From NCBI GenBank assembly GCA_900541345.1, contig UQJE01000009.1:1-54140 (forward strand): a DNA stretch of 54,140 nt, given 5' to 3'. Every line of letters begins with the position of its first letter. The first letter of the stretch is position 1. Source of the DNA: an uncultured Blautia sp. (lineage in GTDB: Bacteria; Bacillota; Clostridia; Lachnospirales; Lachnospiraceae). The position numbers were made by a program, and so were the translations under genes. The notes beneath the pieces are model-generated. The model was not told the DNA's origin, did no database searches, and saw only the letters and a list, made by a program, of their open reading frames with translations. Shown here piece by piece: positions 41,047 through 49,750 of the stretch.

Positions 41047-42576
41047 TTAACCCATAGGTTTTACCGGTATCGGTCTTGCCGGGTCAAAAACTGCTTTTGC
41101 ATCAAACAGATCCTCCAGCATCTCCGGATTGTAATACATGCGGTATCCGTCCAGATTTCTTCTTCCCTGACGAAAATACCGGTCACGTATCTGTACAAAA
41201 TACTTTCTCGAATCTACATTACAGAAATAATTATATCCCTGGCTCTTAAAGTATTCGAATTTATCGCCGGAATAATCTGCATAATCTGTTAAATCTGTAC
41301 CGAATGCAAAAATAATAATATCGGTTCCTCCAATGATTGGATCTACATTTTCCTTAAATCTCTTTGTATCTGCCTGAAGCTTTTCAAGGGGCGCAGTCCC
41401 CACATTCTGATGCCCCCAGGTATGGCTTGCAAACAGCCATCCATTCGCCTTCATTGCCCCGGCAACCTTCTTCGCTTCCTCTCTCTCTTTATCAAGGTCA
41501 AAATCCGGATTCTCTTCCAGCCATTTTACCTTATCTGCATCAAGGTCATCCGGCCGTGTCTCATAACTTATATCTGTGCGGTATCCCAAAATTCCGTTAT
41601 ATCCTGTGAGAGCCACAATTCCCTTTGCCCCTCTGTACGAAAAATCCGGATGCTTCTCCACGAAGCGGTCAATTAAAGGTACCATATCGTAATCTCCCAC
41701 AGAAACACTTCCATCATCTTCTATATACTCATTTCGGACTTTCCCCTCCTCGTCCACAATAAGTTTTGACGGATAACCGTCCCCTGCCATATAGTGATAA
41801 TAGCTCACATCATCCTGTGAAAGAACAAACGGAATTTTTCCCGGTGGAAGAAGAATCTCTCCCGGCGTCATATTGCCGTTTTCATCTGCCTTCGCCATGT
41901 CATAAATACTGACCATGACATATCCCCTGTCATACATTTCCTGGGTGATTTTATTAAATTCATCAATAGTAGTCATAACCTGATTATAATCTGCTTCTTT
42001 ATAATCTCCGTCAAAGGCTTTCTTCGGATCCACAATCATCGTGTGGTAAAATACATGCGTCACTTCCTCAAGCGGCCAGGATACGCAGGTTGCTTTTGTC
42101 TCCTCAAATTTCTTTACCGCCTCCTGCATTTTTTCATTTTTCTCATAATCCGGCTCCTTTTTTAACAGTTGAATTGCGCCGTCATAATCGTACTGTGCTG
42201 CAAGAAGCTCCGCTTTCTGAAGCGCACCGCCCGACTCCTTCAGTTTATCTTTTTTCTTCTTTGAATCTGTATTCTCTGCTTTCGCATTTTTTTCAGATGT
42301 TTTGTCCGTATTTACTGCCTGCGCTTCCTGATTTTCCTTTCTCTGCGTTTTCCCTTTTTGACGAATCCCCGCATAAATACCGCCTGCTGCAATTACAACT
42401 GCCACTGTAGCAACTGCTGCAATCTGTATTCTTCTCTTTCTCTTTTGCTTTTGTCTTCGAAGCTCCATGCGCTTTTTCCGCATTTTCCTGCGTCTCTCAT
42501 ATTCCTCATCGGAAAGCTCCTCCGAAACCCCCTCTGTCTCTTTTATTTCTTTTTCATCTCTGCGAATATCTTTCAT
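41047..42576 (-). CDS. Membrane-anchored polysaccharide-deacetylase-like protein (tandem paralogue 2)
   Basis: A 509-aa protein with a charged cytoplasmic N-terminus rich in Arg/Lys/Glu (residues 1-50), one transmembrane segment (51-71) and an outside region. The outside region matches the adjacent lipoprotein: AAQYDYDGAIQLLKKEPDY, CVSWPLEEVTHVFYHTMIVD, LSQDDVSYYHYMAGDG and FASHTWGHQN. Compared with its paralogue it keeps the catalytic-site residues but exchanges lipid anchoring for a transmembrane anchor. First gene of the wall cluster. On the minus strand a -10-like TATAAT lies about 60 bp upstream. Function as for paralogue 1. Confidence 0.85.
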   Translation of the reverse strand: MKDIRRDEKEIKETEGVSEELSDEEYERRRKMRKKRMELRRQKQKRKRRIQIAAVATVAVVIAAGGIYAGIRQKGKTQRKENQEAQAVNTDKTSEKNAKAENTDSKKKKDKLKESGGALQKAELLAAQYDYDGAIQLLKKEPDYEKNEKMQEAVKKFEETKATCVSWPLEEVTHVFYHTMIVDPKKAFDGDYKEADYNQVMTTIDEFNKITQEMYDRGYVMVSIYDMAKADENGNMTPGEILLPPGKIPFVLSQDDVSYYHYMAGDGYPSKLIVDEEGKVRNEYIEDDGSVSVGDYDMVPLIDRFVEKHPDFSYRGAKGIVALTGYNGILGYRTDISYETRPDDLDADKVKWLEENPDFDLDKEREEAKKVAGAMKANGWLFASHTWGHQNVGTAPLEKLQADTKRFKENVDPIIGGTDIIIFAFGTDLTDYADYSGDKFEYFKSQGYNYFCNVDSRKYFVQIRDRYFRQGRRNLDGYRMYYNPEMLEDLFDAKAVFDPARPIPVKPMG

Positions 42577-42698
42577 TTTTTGTATTTACTCCTTCGTAAA
42601 CGCTTTTCTTATAGTATTTGCTTCTGATGTATCTTATTATACCTTTTGAGGCCTTTAATTTCCACTGTTTTTGTCCCAAAAAGAAGCGTAATTAAGAA

Positions 42699-42727
42699 TT
42701 GCCTTTTTTTATAAACAATGATAGAAT
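42699..42727 (+). promoter_or_regulatory. Promoter of the 152-aa membrane protein gene
   Basis: TTGCCT (42,699-42,704), a 17-bp spacer and TAGAAT (42,722-42,727). The ATG lies 40 bases downstream, after TTCAGGAGG. Confidence 0.65.
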
Positions 42728-42766
42728 AGACTTTATGAAATTATTTACATATTCAGGAGGATTCTT

Positions 42767-43225
42767 ATGAGTACAGTAACAACCGTCCTTCTGGTCATTC
42801 TGGTGATTCTTGTAATTGCTCTTATTGCTCTTTATTTCTGGGGCAAAAAAGCTCAGAAGAAACAGGACGAACAGCAGGCTCAAATCGAAGCAACAAAACA
42901 GACCGTTTCCATGCTGGTAATTGATAAAAAGCGAATGCGTCTGAAAGAATCCGGACTTCCACAGATGGTTATCGACCAGACTCCAAAGATGCTGCGCCGT
43001 TCCAAACTTCCGATTGTAAAAGCAAAAGTCGGTCCGAAGATTTCTATTTTAATTGCAGATGAAAAAGTTTTCGAACTGATTCCTGTAAAAAAAGAAATTA
43101 AAGCAGAAGTAAGCGGTTTATATATTGTAGGCGTGAAGGGCATCCGCGGTTCTCTGGAAGCTCCGGCACCAAAGAAAAAAGGCTTTTTTGCCAGATTCAA
43201 GAAAAACAAAGATAACAACAAATAA
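42767..43225 (+). CDS. Small membrane protein of unknown function (152 aa)
   Basis: A 152-aa protein with one N-terminal transmembrane segment (TTVLLVILVILVIALIALYF, residues 5-24), a basic/Gln-rich connector and a soluble cytoplasmic domain of about 85 residues (TVSMLVIDKKRMRLKESGLP, PIVKAKVGPKISILIADEKVF, KEIKAEVSGLYIVGVKGIRG). The domain looks beta-rich. It ends in a Lys-rich tail (KKKGFFARFKKNK). No catalytic motif is recognised. It is a lone plus-strand gene with its own promoter and terminator. I recognise the type only as a conserved clostridial hypothetical. Confidence 0.75.
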   Translation: MSTVTTVLLVILVILVIALIALYFWGKKAQKKQDEQQAQIEATKQTVSMLVIDKKRMRLKESGLPQMVIDQTPKMLRRSKLPIVKAKVGPKISILIADEKVFELIPVKKEIKAEVSGLYIVGVKGIRGSLEAPAPKKKGFFARFKKNKDNNK

Positions 43226-43276
43226 AATAAAAGCTGGGGCACATCTTCTAAGATGCGTTCCAGCTTTTATTTTACA
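43222..43276. terminator. Convergent terminator
   Basis: AATAAAAGCTGG and CCAGCTTTTATT pair, with an inner stem CATCTT/AAGATG. It serves the plus-strand membrane protein gene and the minus-strand DUF1934 gene. Confidence 0.88.
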
Positions 43277-43718
43277 GAGAAAAATTCTCCGCATTTTTAG
43301 ACTGCGCCTGTATAGATAAATAACAATCTGCAACATGCTCCTCATTCATATCAAGCGCATAATCTACTTTCATATTCACTGCGCCTTCTGTTTCTTCCAA
43401 CTCCAGGTTTGTTGCTGCAATCCCCATCTGAAGCGTACCATACGGCGTAGTATAATAAGTCATATTCTTTTTTCCCTGCTCAAAAACCATATGTACATTG
43501 ACCAGGCCCTTCTTCCGTACCTCTACGCCTTTGTGAGACATCTTAATATAATTCACAGTCGGAGGGGCTGATTCCTCCAGAATCTCCTCAAAGCGAAGAT
43601 AATGACTTCCGTTTCGAAAATAATATTCTCCCGGAACTACAATCTCAACAGGCTCCTGTTCATCTGTACTGTCTATAAGCTGAAGCCCCTTTACATGTAT
43701 TAACACTTCTTTTTCCAT
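43272..43718 (-). CDS. DUF1934 (YwiB-like) family protein
   Basis: A 148-aa soluble protein of the DUF1934/YwiB family, predicted to form a small beta-barrel. Markers are VLIHVKGLQLID at the start, YYFRNGSHYLRFEE, VNYIKMSHKGVEVRKKGLVNVHMVFE and a final alternating beta pattern (VNMKVDYALDMN). No enzymatic motif is known for the family. It starts 11 bp after murI, a neighbourhood seen in several clostridia, so co-transcription is likely. A role in wall or envelope physiology is only suggested by that position. Confidence 0.82.
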   Translation of the reverse strand: MEKEVLIHVKGLQLIDSTDEQEPVEIVVPGEYYFRNGSHYLRFEEILEESAPPTVNYIKMSHKGVEVRKKGLVNVHMVFEQGKKNMTYYTTPYGTLQMGIAATNLELEETEGAVNMKVDYALDMNEEHVADCYLSIQAQSKNAENFSL

Positions 43719-43729
43719 ATGTATATCTC

Positions 43730-44551
43730 CTAATATTTCTCAATATCTATCTTCTTTGTCATTTCCACATCATACGGCAAAATCGAATTTGCAAAATCCT
43801 TAAATTTATCTGCCAGATCGCTGACAAAAAAGCGATATGGAAATTCCTCATGTTCTGTCTCTGTGCTTAAAAGCTCTTTTTCCTTTAAAAGTCTTCCAAG
43901 CTCAAGTGCCGTCTCATATGCCGGATTGACAAGACGGACTCCCTCTCCCATCACCTGACGGATGGTAGAACGCAGAAGTGGATAATGGGTACAGCCCAGG
44001 ATCAATGTATCAATCTCTTCCTCCTGAAGCTCCTTTAAATATCTGGAAGCCACCTCTGTTGTTACAGGATCATGAAGCCATCCTTCCTCAACAAGAGGAA
44101 CAAAAAGAGGACAAGCCTTCCCGATTACCTGAATTTCCTTATCAAGACGTTTTAAATATTCCTCGTGAATCCCGCTTCCTACAGTTCCCTCTGTTCCGAT
44201 CACGCCGACACGCTTATTCTTCGTCTCTTCTGCCGCTACTTTTGCCCCGGATTCGATCACACCCAGTATGGGAATATCAATCTCATCTTTTACTGTATCA
44301 AGGGCAAAGGCGCTGGCTGTATTACACGCCACCACGATCGCCTTTACCTCCTGTTCCTGAAGAAAACGGATAATCTGGCGGGAATACCGGATTACCGTCT
44401 CCTTTGATTTACTGCCGTATGGCACTCTGGCAGTGTCGCCAAAATATACTATTTTCTCCGAGGGGAGATTGCGCATAATCTCACGCGCAACAGTAAGCCC
44501 TCCCACTCCGGAATCAAACACGCCCACCGGCGCATTTCTGTCTGTCTTCAT
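43730..44551 (-). CDS. murI: Glutamate racemase
   Basis: A 273-aa cytoplasmic enzyme that makes D-glutamate for peptidoglycan. It is cofactor-independent and uses two cysteines: one in VVACNTASAFAL, one in ILGCTHYPLLRS. The N-terminal VGVFDSGVGGLTV (Asp13, Ser14) and YFGDTARVPYGSKS are also diagnostic. Length and order are normal. It is followed by DUF1934 and preceded by the small spore-operon protein gene, 34 bp away. Confidence 0.96.
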   Translation of the reverse strand: MKTDRNAPVGVFDSGVGGLTVAREIMRNLPSEKIVYFGDTARVPYGSKSKETVIRYSRQIIRFLQEQEVKAIVVACNTASAFALDTVKDEIDIPILGVIESGAKVAAEETKNKRVGVIGTEGTVGSGIHEEYLKRLDKEIQVIGKACPLFVPLVEEGWLHDPVTTEVASRYLKELQEEEIDTLILGCTHYPLLRSTIRQVMGEGVRLVNPAYETALELGRLLKEKELLSTETEHEEFPYRFFVSDLADKFKDFANSILPYDVEMTKKIDIEKY

Positions 44552-44585
44552 CTATCCTTCTCCATTTTCCGGTTTTGAATATCGT

Positions 44586-44825
44586 TTATTTATGATACCA
44601 CCATTCCAGTTGTTTCGCAAGCCAGAAGGAAATCTTTACCTCCGGCTCTTTTTCGTCTGTATTCTCCTCCTCATTTTCCGCAAAACAAAACTGCGGATAC
44701 ATACTGCCCCACCAGGCAAGGGCGGGAATATTTTTCTGTACACCTGTCCCTGTAACTACCGTAAGAAAAAGAGCCGCAATCAAAGAAATACCTAACCGTT
44801 TTTTTCTATTTTTTAAAGAATCCAT
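44586..44825 (-). CDS. Small exported or anchored protein at the end of the germination operon
   Basis: A 79-aa protein not recognised as any named family. Residues 2-11 are basic (LKNRKKRLG), residues 12-27 are hydrophobic (SLIAALFLTVVTGTGV), and the outside part is acidic (ENEEENTDEKEPE) between Trp-rich ends (ALAWWGSMYPQF, LAKQLEWWYHK). The ATG at 44,825 follows CTGGAGGTG with good spacing. It lies 48 bp after the GerB-GerC gene and could be an accessory subunit of the germinant receptor, as small membrane proteins (GerD-type subunits) occur in some ger operons. That assignment is speculative. Confidence 0.6.
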   Translation of the reverse strand: MDSLKNRKKRLGISLIAALFLTVVTGTGVQKNIPALAWWGSMYPQFCFAENEEENTDEKEPEVKISFWLAKQLEWWYHK

Positions 44826-44873
44826 ATTCACACCTCCAGTATCTGGAAGTATGTCCTGTATTTTCTTTTTTAT

Positions 44874-46544
44874 TCAGACATCCGGCACTGCCTGAAGCTC
44901 ATCTCCTTCCACGACAAGTCCCGGAATCTTCGGTAGTGTTCCGTTTTTATATTTTTCATGATAAAGAGTCCGAAGAGTCACGCCCTTTTTCTTTCTCTTT
45001 CCGCTGAAATCATTCTCAAGAAGTCCTCGCAAATACTCTCCCACAGAACTTCCCTGCCCTCCGTTCCATTTAAGAATTTCTTCTGCATTTTCCGCCTGGA
45101 ACACATAAATATCTTCGCCTACAAAAGGCTGTTTTTTGAGGTACGAAAGAACAGCCTCCCATCGTCCGTCTGCAATCAGATCTCTCCCTATTATAATTGC
45201 CTCAAGATGTCCCATATCCATAAATTTTTCCTGAGAACGCCCGTATATTTCCTGAATCTTCTCAAACGTCTCTCCTTTTATGGTGAGCACCTCCCGTCCA
45301 TTCTCACCCGGCTTCTCCTGCCCAGTAGCCTCCGACATATCGGGTGTTCCGTATGTGACAGCAAAACCTTCCGGAGCCGCGTCTACACCAAGAGCAAGGG
45401 CGTACATACGCTCCTCCGGCTCTACTCCTGCACATCCTCCCAGGAACAGGCAGATGAGCAGAGCTGTGACACTTCCCGCCACTTTTTTCAGCCTTCTTCC
45501 TCTTCCCCCGGAAATAAAGCACACCTGTATGATAAGAAGAACAGGCAGAAAAATATATGCCAGATAAAATCCGTAATATTCCCGAAGTCCAAATCCTCCC
45601 GGTTTCCAAAAAGACAGAAGATATATAACACCGGCAAGCCAGTACCTTCCTGTCCCAAGCTCTGTCTTCCTTATAATCTGATGTCCATAATGAAGAAGAC
45701 TTCCTATGGAAAACAAAAGGCCGTAAATAACGAAACCAAGCCACAGCACATCAAATCGGGAAAGCACGTTTCCGGGCATATCTGCCCCTGCAAGGAGAGG
45801 CAGAACCGGATATTTTTCCGTAGTCACACGATTCCATCCAAAAACTGCCGGAAGAATCATCTGCACCGCAAGAATCAATCCCCCAAGTGTGAGAACGCCA
45901 AGCATCACCGTTTTTCCTGCGCTTCCCTGTTTTTCCACATCTTCGAGCGCAAAGGGCAAAAGTCCAAGTCCTGAAAACGCACAGAGAACTCCGTATCCTC
46001 CTGTGAAAACACCTCTCGTTTCAAAGGAAAAGGGCATTTCCGATAAATATGACGCCTTTCCCTGAAAAGCAGATAAAACAAGCATAGCTCCAATGGCAAC
46101 AAGGAAAATTCCTCCTGTTACTTCCGCAGCCCTTCCCCGCCTCTGCATTCCTCTGTGAGTTCCGATACTGGCACAGACAATGGCAAAAAAGGAAATCCAC
46201 TCTCCGGAGACACCTGACACAAGGCTTTTCGGAACAATCTCCTCAAGAATATCAAGAAGAAACGAAGCAGTAAGAATTACATACAATACAAAAAATACTC
46301 CCGCCGCTTTCCCGAAAAAGCGTCCCATTGGTTTTAAAGGGTTCGCAAAATCAGGGGAAACTCGAATGAGAAAAATCACATAAAATAAAAGAAGGATAAT
46401 CGCCAGAACTGTTCCCACAATCTTTTCTGCACCCAGAAGCTTTCCTCCTCCGAAAAGACAGAGCAGAAAAGGCGCTGTCAAAGCGAGCACCATCTGTCTG
46501 TAAAGCTGTCTGTGGGAAATCCTGTTATTTTCCGCAAATGTCAT
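44874..46544 (-). CDS. Spore germination protein: in-frame GerB permease-GerC lipoprotein fusion
   Basis: One 556-aa reading frame. Residues 1-345 are a GerB-type spore germination permease with about ten hydrophobic segments. Residues 351-371 form a lipoprotein signal-like stretch (LKKVAGSVTALLICLFLGGC) with lipobox Cys371. Residues 372-556 match the N-terminal domain of GerC (YALALGVDAAPEGFAVTYG, MGHLEAIIIGRDLIADG). The GerC C-terminal domain is missing. GerB and GerC are normally separate subunits of the GerA germinant receptor in the spore inner membrane. A GTG (Val355) after GGAAGAAGG may allow internal initiation. The start overlaps the gerA stop by 4 bases. Confidence 0.85.
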   Translation of the reverse strand: MTFAENNRISHRQLYRQMVLALTAPFLLCLFGGGKLLGAEKIVGTVLAIILLLFYVIFLIRVSPDFANPLKPMGRFFGKAAGVFFVLYVILTASFLLDILEEIVPKSLVSGVSGEWISFFAIVCASIGTHRGMQRRGRAAEVTGGIFLVAIGAMLVLSAFQGKASYLSEMPFSFETRGVFTGGYGVLCAFSGLGLLPFALEDVEKQGSAGKTVMLGVLTLGGLILAVQMILPAVFGWNRVTTEKYPVLPLLAGADMPGNVLSRFDVLWLGFVIYGLLFSIGSLLHYGHQIIRKTELGTGRYWLAGVIYLLSFWKPGGFGLREYYGFYLAYIFLPVLLIIQVCFISGGRGRRLKKVAGSVTALLICLFLGGCAGVEPEERMYALALGVDAAPEGFAVTYGTPDMSEATGQEKPGENGREVLTIKGETFEKIQEIYGRSQEKFMDMGHLEAIIIGRDLIADGRWEAVLSYLKKQPFVGEDIYVFQAENAEEILKWNGGQGSSVGEYLRGLLENDFSGKRKKKGVTLRTLYHEKYKNGTLPKIPGLVVEGDELQAVPDV

Positions 46545-48058
46545 AACTGTCCCTCCTTCCTTTTCAGGCGGAGACTTTCTTCTTCTCTTGCGTATGCAGG
46601 CCGCATTTTTCTTTTGCGGAAAGGAATCCGTAATATTTTATTTCCTACATTTCGTCTTCTCTCCTCTGATACAAATGGCACAAGATAGGGTAGACCATAG
46701 CTTAAAAGTCCGGCAAGATGCGCTACTGTAAGGTAAATTCCAAGGACAATCCCGTAAATCCCAAGATAGCCTCCAAGGAAAAGAAAGAAATATTTCAAAA
46801 GCCGAAACGCCGAAGCAAATTCTTCATTTGGAATGACAAGAGAACCAAGTGCAGTGAGCGCCACAATAATCACAACAACAGGACTTACAATATTTGCCTC
46901 CACTGCCGCCTGTCCGATAATAAGCCCTCCTACAAGCCCGATCGTATTTCCAAGCTCTCCCGGAATCCTTACACCCGCCTCACGGATAAGCTCAAAAGAA
47001 AGCTCCAGAAAGAAAAGCTCCATTACGCTTGAAAAAGGAACTCCCTCCCTTGCCTGTGCAAAAGAAAGAATCAGATTCGTTGGAAGTACCTGTGTATGAA
47101 ACCGAATAACAGCAAGATAAAGCCCCGGCAGAAGTACCGCAGCCGCCATTGCAAAATATCTTAAAATTCTTAAAAAAGAAGCCATCTCAAACCGATTGTA
47201 CCAGTCCTCGCTGCTTTCCATAAAGCTGTTGAAATTCCCCGGCAGAATCAGAGCCTCCGGCGAGTTATCGCAAAGCAGTACAATTTTTCCGTTTAAAAGT
47301 TCCTGCGCTGCCCTGTCGGGCCGCTCCGTTGTCTGGTACTGAGGAAATGGCGAATACCAGGAATCTTCCGTGAGCTGCTCAAGCATTCCGCTGTCAAGAA
47401 TCCCATCAATCTCAAATTCATCCAGGCGTTTTTTCATCTCCTCAAGAAGCTCCTCATGCACAATATCCTCAATATAAAGCATCTGCACCATTGTATGGGA
47501 ACGCACTCCAAGCTGCTTTTCTTCCACCTTAAGGCTGGTGTCCCGAATCCGCTTTCGCACAAGGGCAGAGTTTGTTTTTACTGCGTCGGAAAATCCTTCC
47601 CTTGATCCCCGCAGCACTTTCTCCGCCTCAGCTTTGGAAACACCCATGTTGGGATAGCCTTTGCTTGCTATTTTCATTGCCTTCGTATATCCATCCATAA
47701 AAAAAACGGCATTTCCCGCCAACATGGCAGAAAAAGCCTCTTCCATATCCGAAAGTTTTTTTACGTCTGCAATCCCAAGGCTGTTATGCTTTAAAAACTC
47801 TTCTATCTCCTCCGGGGAAATCTCCCAGAAATGATTTATCATTTTTCCGATTGCAGAATCGTCCAGCATCATATTCGATACTGTAACTTCCAGATAAACC
47901 ATAAGGCAGTCTACCTTCCGTTCCCCGCCAAGACGCATGGGGCGTATCAGTATATCTGCACAGTTTTCGCATCTGCTTCGGATATATTCTTCGTTTTCCC
48001 GCAAAACAGCCGAAATTGCCGTTTTTTCTTTCGTCGCCGATTTTGAAAATCCACTCAA
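46541..48058 (-). CDS. Spore germination protein GerA-family receptor subunit
   Basis: A 505-aa A-subunit of a germinant receptor. A large cytoplasmic N-terminal domain (LMVYLEVTVSNMMLDD, NAVFFMDGYTKAMKI, RGSREGFSDAVKTNSALVRKRIRD split by loops) is followed by about five transmembrane segments from residue 290 (GLYLAVIRFHTQVLPTNLIL, IPGELGNTIGLVGGLIIGQA). The TTG at 48,058 is preferred because AAAGGAG lies 7 bases upstream. An ATG 13 codons earlier has no ribosome site. It forms an operon with the GerB-GerC gene. Expression in the forespore under sigma-G is expected for the family, but no confident promoter was seen. Confidence 0.9.
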   Translation of the reverse strand: MSGFSKSATKEKTAISAVLRENEEYIRSRCENCADILIRPMRLGGERKVDCLMVYLEVTVSNMMLDDSAIGKMINHFWEISPEEIEEFLKHNSLGIADVKKLSDMEEAFSAMLAGNAVFFMDGYTKAMKIASKGYPNMGVSKAEAEKVLRGSREGFSDAVKTNSALVRKRIRDTSLKVEEKQLGVRSHTMVQMLYIEDIVHEELLEEMKKRLDEFEIDGILDSGMLEQLTEDSWYSPFPQYQTTERPDRAAQELLNGKIVLLCDNSPEALILPGNFNSFMESSEDWYNRFEMASFLRILRYFAMAAAVLLPGLYLAVIRFHTQVLPTNLILSFAQAREGVPFSSVMELFFLELSFELIREAGVRIPGELGNTIGLVGGLIIGQAAVEANIVSPVVVIIVALTALGSLVIPNEEFASAFRLLKYFFLFLGGYLGIYGIVLGIYLTVAHLAGLLSYGLPYLVPFVSEERRRNVGNKILRIPFRKRKMRPAYAREEESLRLKRKEGQL

Positions 48059-48150
48059 GAGCGAGCTCCTTTCTCTGCTGTCCAACATTCTGAACAAGCA
48101 GTCTGACCTTTATACTCTGAGTGTTTCCAAAATCTATAAATATTATACTG

Positions 48151-48843
48151 TTATTTCTTTTCTTTCCCTGCTTCTTCTGCTTCAATAGACTGGATAATCG
48201 CCCGTCTCTGATTCTCTATATGGCGGAAAGAAATTTCCTGAGCTTTTTTTACATCTCTCTCCCGAATGGCCTTCGTAAGCTCCTCATGCTCTTTTACAAG
48301 GACATTTCTTGTTTCTTCTTCCTTCAGATATTCTACTCTGTACCTGTAAATCTGCTCCCTTAAGTTATTCAGCACCTGGTTCAGACGCTTATTGTCAGAT
48401 GCTCTGTAAATAATCTCATGAAACTCCACATCTGCCTCTGCAAGACGCACAAGGTTTCCCTCTGCCATTGTGCGCTCAAATTCCTTCGCTGCAAGCCAGA
48501 GCCTTCCCATATCCTCCTCGGACATGCGGGTACACGCTTTTTCTATCGCAACGTTTTCAAGAGCAATTCTTACCTCAAGAACATCGTTTAAATCCTTCTC
48601 TGTAATATTCGCTACCTGCGCACCTCTTCGCGGAATCATTACCACAAGACCTTCCAGTTCAAGCTTGCGCATCGCCTCCCTGATTGGAGTTCGGCTCACG
48701 CCAAGCTTTTCTGCAAGGGCAATTTCCATAAGACGCTCTCCCGGTTTTAACTCCCCCTTTAAAATTGCCTGTCTCAGGGTATTAAATACAACATCTCTAA
48801 GTGGCAGATATTCATTCATATGCACGGTAAAATCACTTGTCAT
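48151..48843 (-). CDS. GntR-family regulator, FadR/FCD subfamily
   Basis: A 230-aa repressor-type protein. The N-terminal winged HTH (residues 15-75) reads QAILKGELKPGERLMEIALA, KLGVSRTPIREAMRKLELEG and VVMIPRRGAQVA. A helical FCD effector domain follows, with metal-binding-type residues in ADVEFHEIIYRASDN and FRHIENQRRAI. The effector is unknown; organic acids are common for the group. It starts 20 bp after ispE. A TTGTATACAA palindrome before ispE fits the binding pattern of this subfamily, so self-control of an ispE-gntR unit is a reasonable inference. Confidence 0.92.
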   Translation of the reverse strand: MTSDFTVHMNEYLPLRDVVFNTLRQAILKGELKPGERLMEIALAEKLGVSRTPIREAMRKLELEGLVVMIPRRGAQVANITEKDLNDVLEVRIALENVAIEKACTRMSEEDMGRLWLAAKEFERTMAEGNLVRLAEADVEFHEIIYRASDNKRLNQVLNNLREQIYRYRVEYLKEEETRNVLVKEHEELTKAIRERDVKKAQEISFRHIENQRRAIIQSIEAEEAGKEKK

Positions 48844-48863
48844 TCGTATCTTCCTCCACCTTT

Positions 48864-49727
48864 CTATACTCTTCTGTTAAAAACCTCTGTGGCAAAAACT
48901 GTCTTCGCCAGCTCGCCAGCTCGCAGTCCTTCTGCTGCACGCTCCATTTTTTCTCTGTCATCAAAAATTCCAAATACAGTAGGACCGCTTCCACTCATCA
49001 TTGCACGGAGCGCTCCCTTTTCTTCCATAAAATCCTTAATCTCCTGGATGACAGGATATTCCCGGATAATTCCCGGTTCAAACACGTTTGCCATTTTTTC
49101 TGTCATTTTTTTGAGGTTTCCGTTTTCAATATCCAAAATCATTCCGTCAATATCCGGATGCTTTTTAATTGTTTCCAGATTGAGATTTTCATATGCCATC
49201 TTTGTGGAAACAGAAACTGCCGGTTTTCCTATAAGAACATAGCAGGGCGGAACCGGGGGCAGTGCTGTAAGCTTCTCTCCAATTCCTTCTGCAAGAGCCG
49301 TCCCTCTCATAATGCAGTAAGGTACGTCTGCTCCCACCTTCACCGCACGTTCCATAAGCTCCTTCTGGCTTAATCCCAGATGAAACAGTTTGTTTACTCC
49401 TACAAATGCCGCTGCCGCATCAGAGCTTCCTCCTGCCATTCCCGCTGCAACAGGAATAAATTTGTCAAGTCTTATGGAAAGTCCTTCCTGTACATGAAAT
49501 TCCTCCATAAGCATAGCTGCCGCCCTGTATACAAGATTTCTCTCATCTGTGGGAATGAACGGTACGTTCACAGTAAGAGAAATACCCGGTTTCTTTTTTT
49601 TATGAAGTTCCAGAACGTCATACATCTGAATTGTCTGCATGATCATCTTCACCTCATGGTATCCGTCTTCTCTTTTTCCCAGAATATCAAGACCAAGATT
49701 AATTTTTGCCAATGCCCGTAAGCGCAT
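48864..49727 (-). CDS. ispE: 4-diphosphocytidyl-2-C-methyl-D-erythritol kinase
   Basis: A 287-aa kinase of the MEP isoprenoid pathway, phosphorylating the 2-hydroxyl of CDP-ME. GHMP-family motifs: ALAKINLGLDILGKREDGYHEV near the N-terminus (catalytic Lys; written here as AKINLGLDI and DGYHEV), ATP loop PVAAGMAGGSSDAAAAF (about residues 91-107) and MMSGSGPTVFGIFD near the end. The ATG at 49,727 (MRLRALAKIN) follows GGAGGGATT and matches the family length. Neighbours are sipL upstream and gntR downstream; sipL-ispE adjacency is known in clostridia. Confidence 0.95.
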   Translation of the reverse strand: MRLRALAKINLGLDILGKREDGYHEVKMIMQTIQMYDVLELHKKKKPGISLTVNVPFIPTDERNLVYRAAAMLMEEFHVQEGLSIRLDKFIPVAAGMAGGSSDAAAAFVGVNKLFHLGLSQKELMERAVKVGADVPYCIMRGTALAEGIGEKLTALPPVPPCYVLIGKPAVSVSTKMAYENLNLETIKKHPDIDGMILDIENGNLKKMTEKMANVFEPGIIREYPVIQEIKDFMEEKGALRAMMSGSGPTVFGIFDDREKMERAAEGLRAGELAKTVFATEVFNRRV

Positions 49728-49750
49728 ACAATCCCTCCATCTTTTGTACT

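Noticed and set aside
44958..45974. 338-codon plus-strand frame opposite the GerB-GerC gene
   Set aside because: Mirror image of a clear germination gene; composition is not protein-like and no start signal is present.
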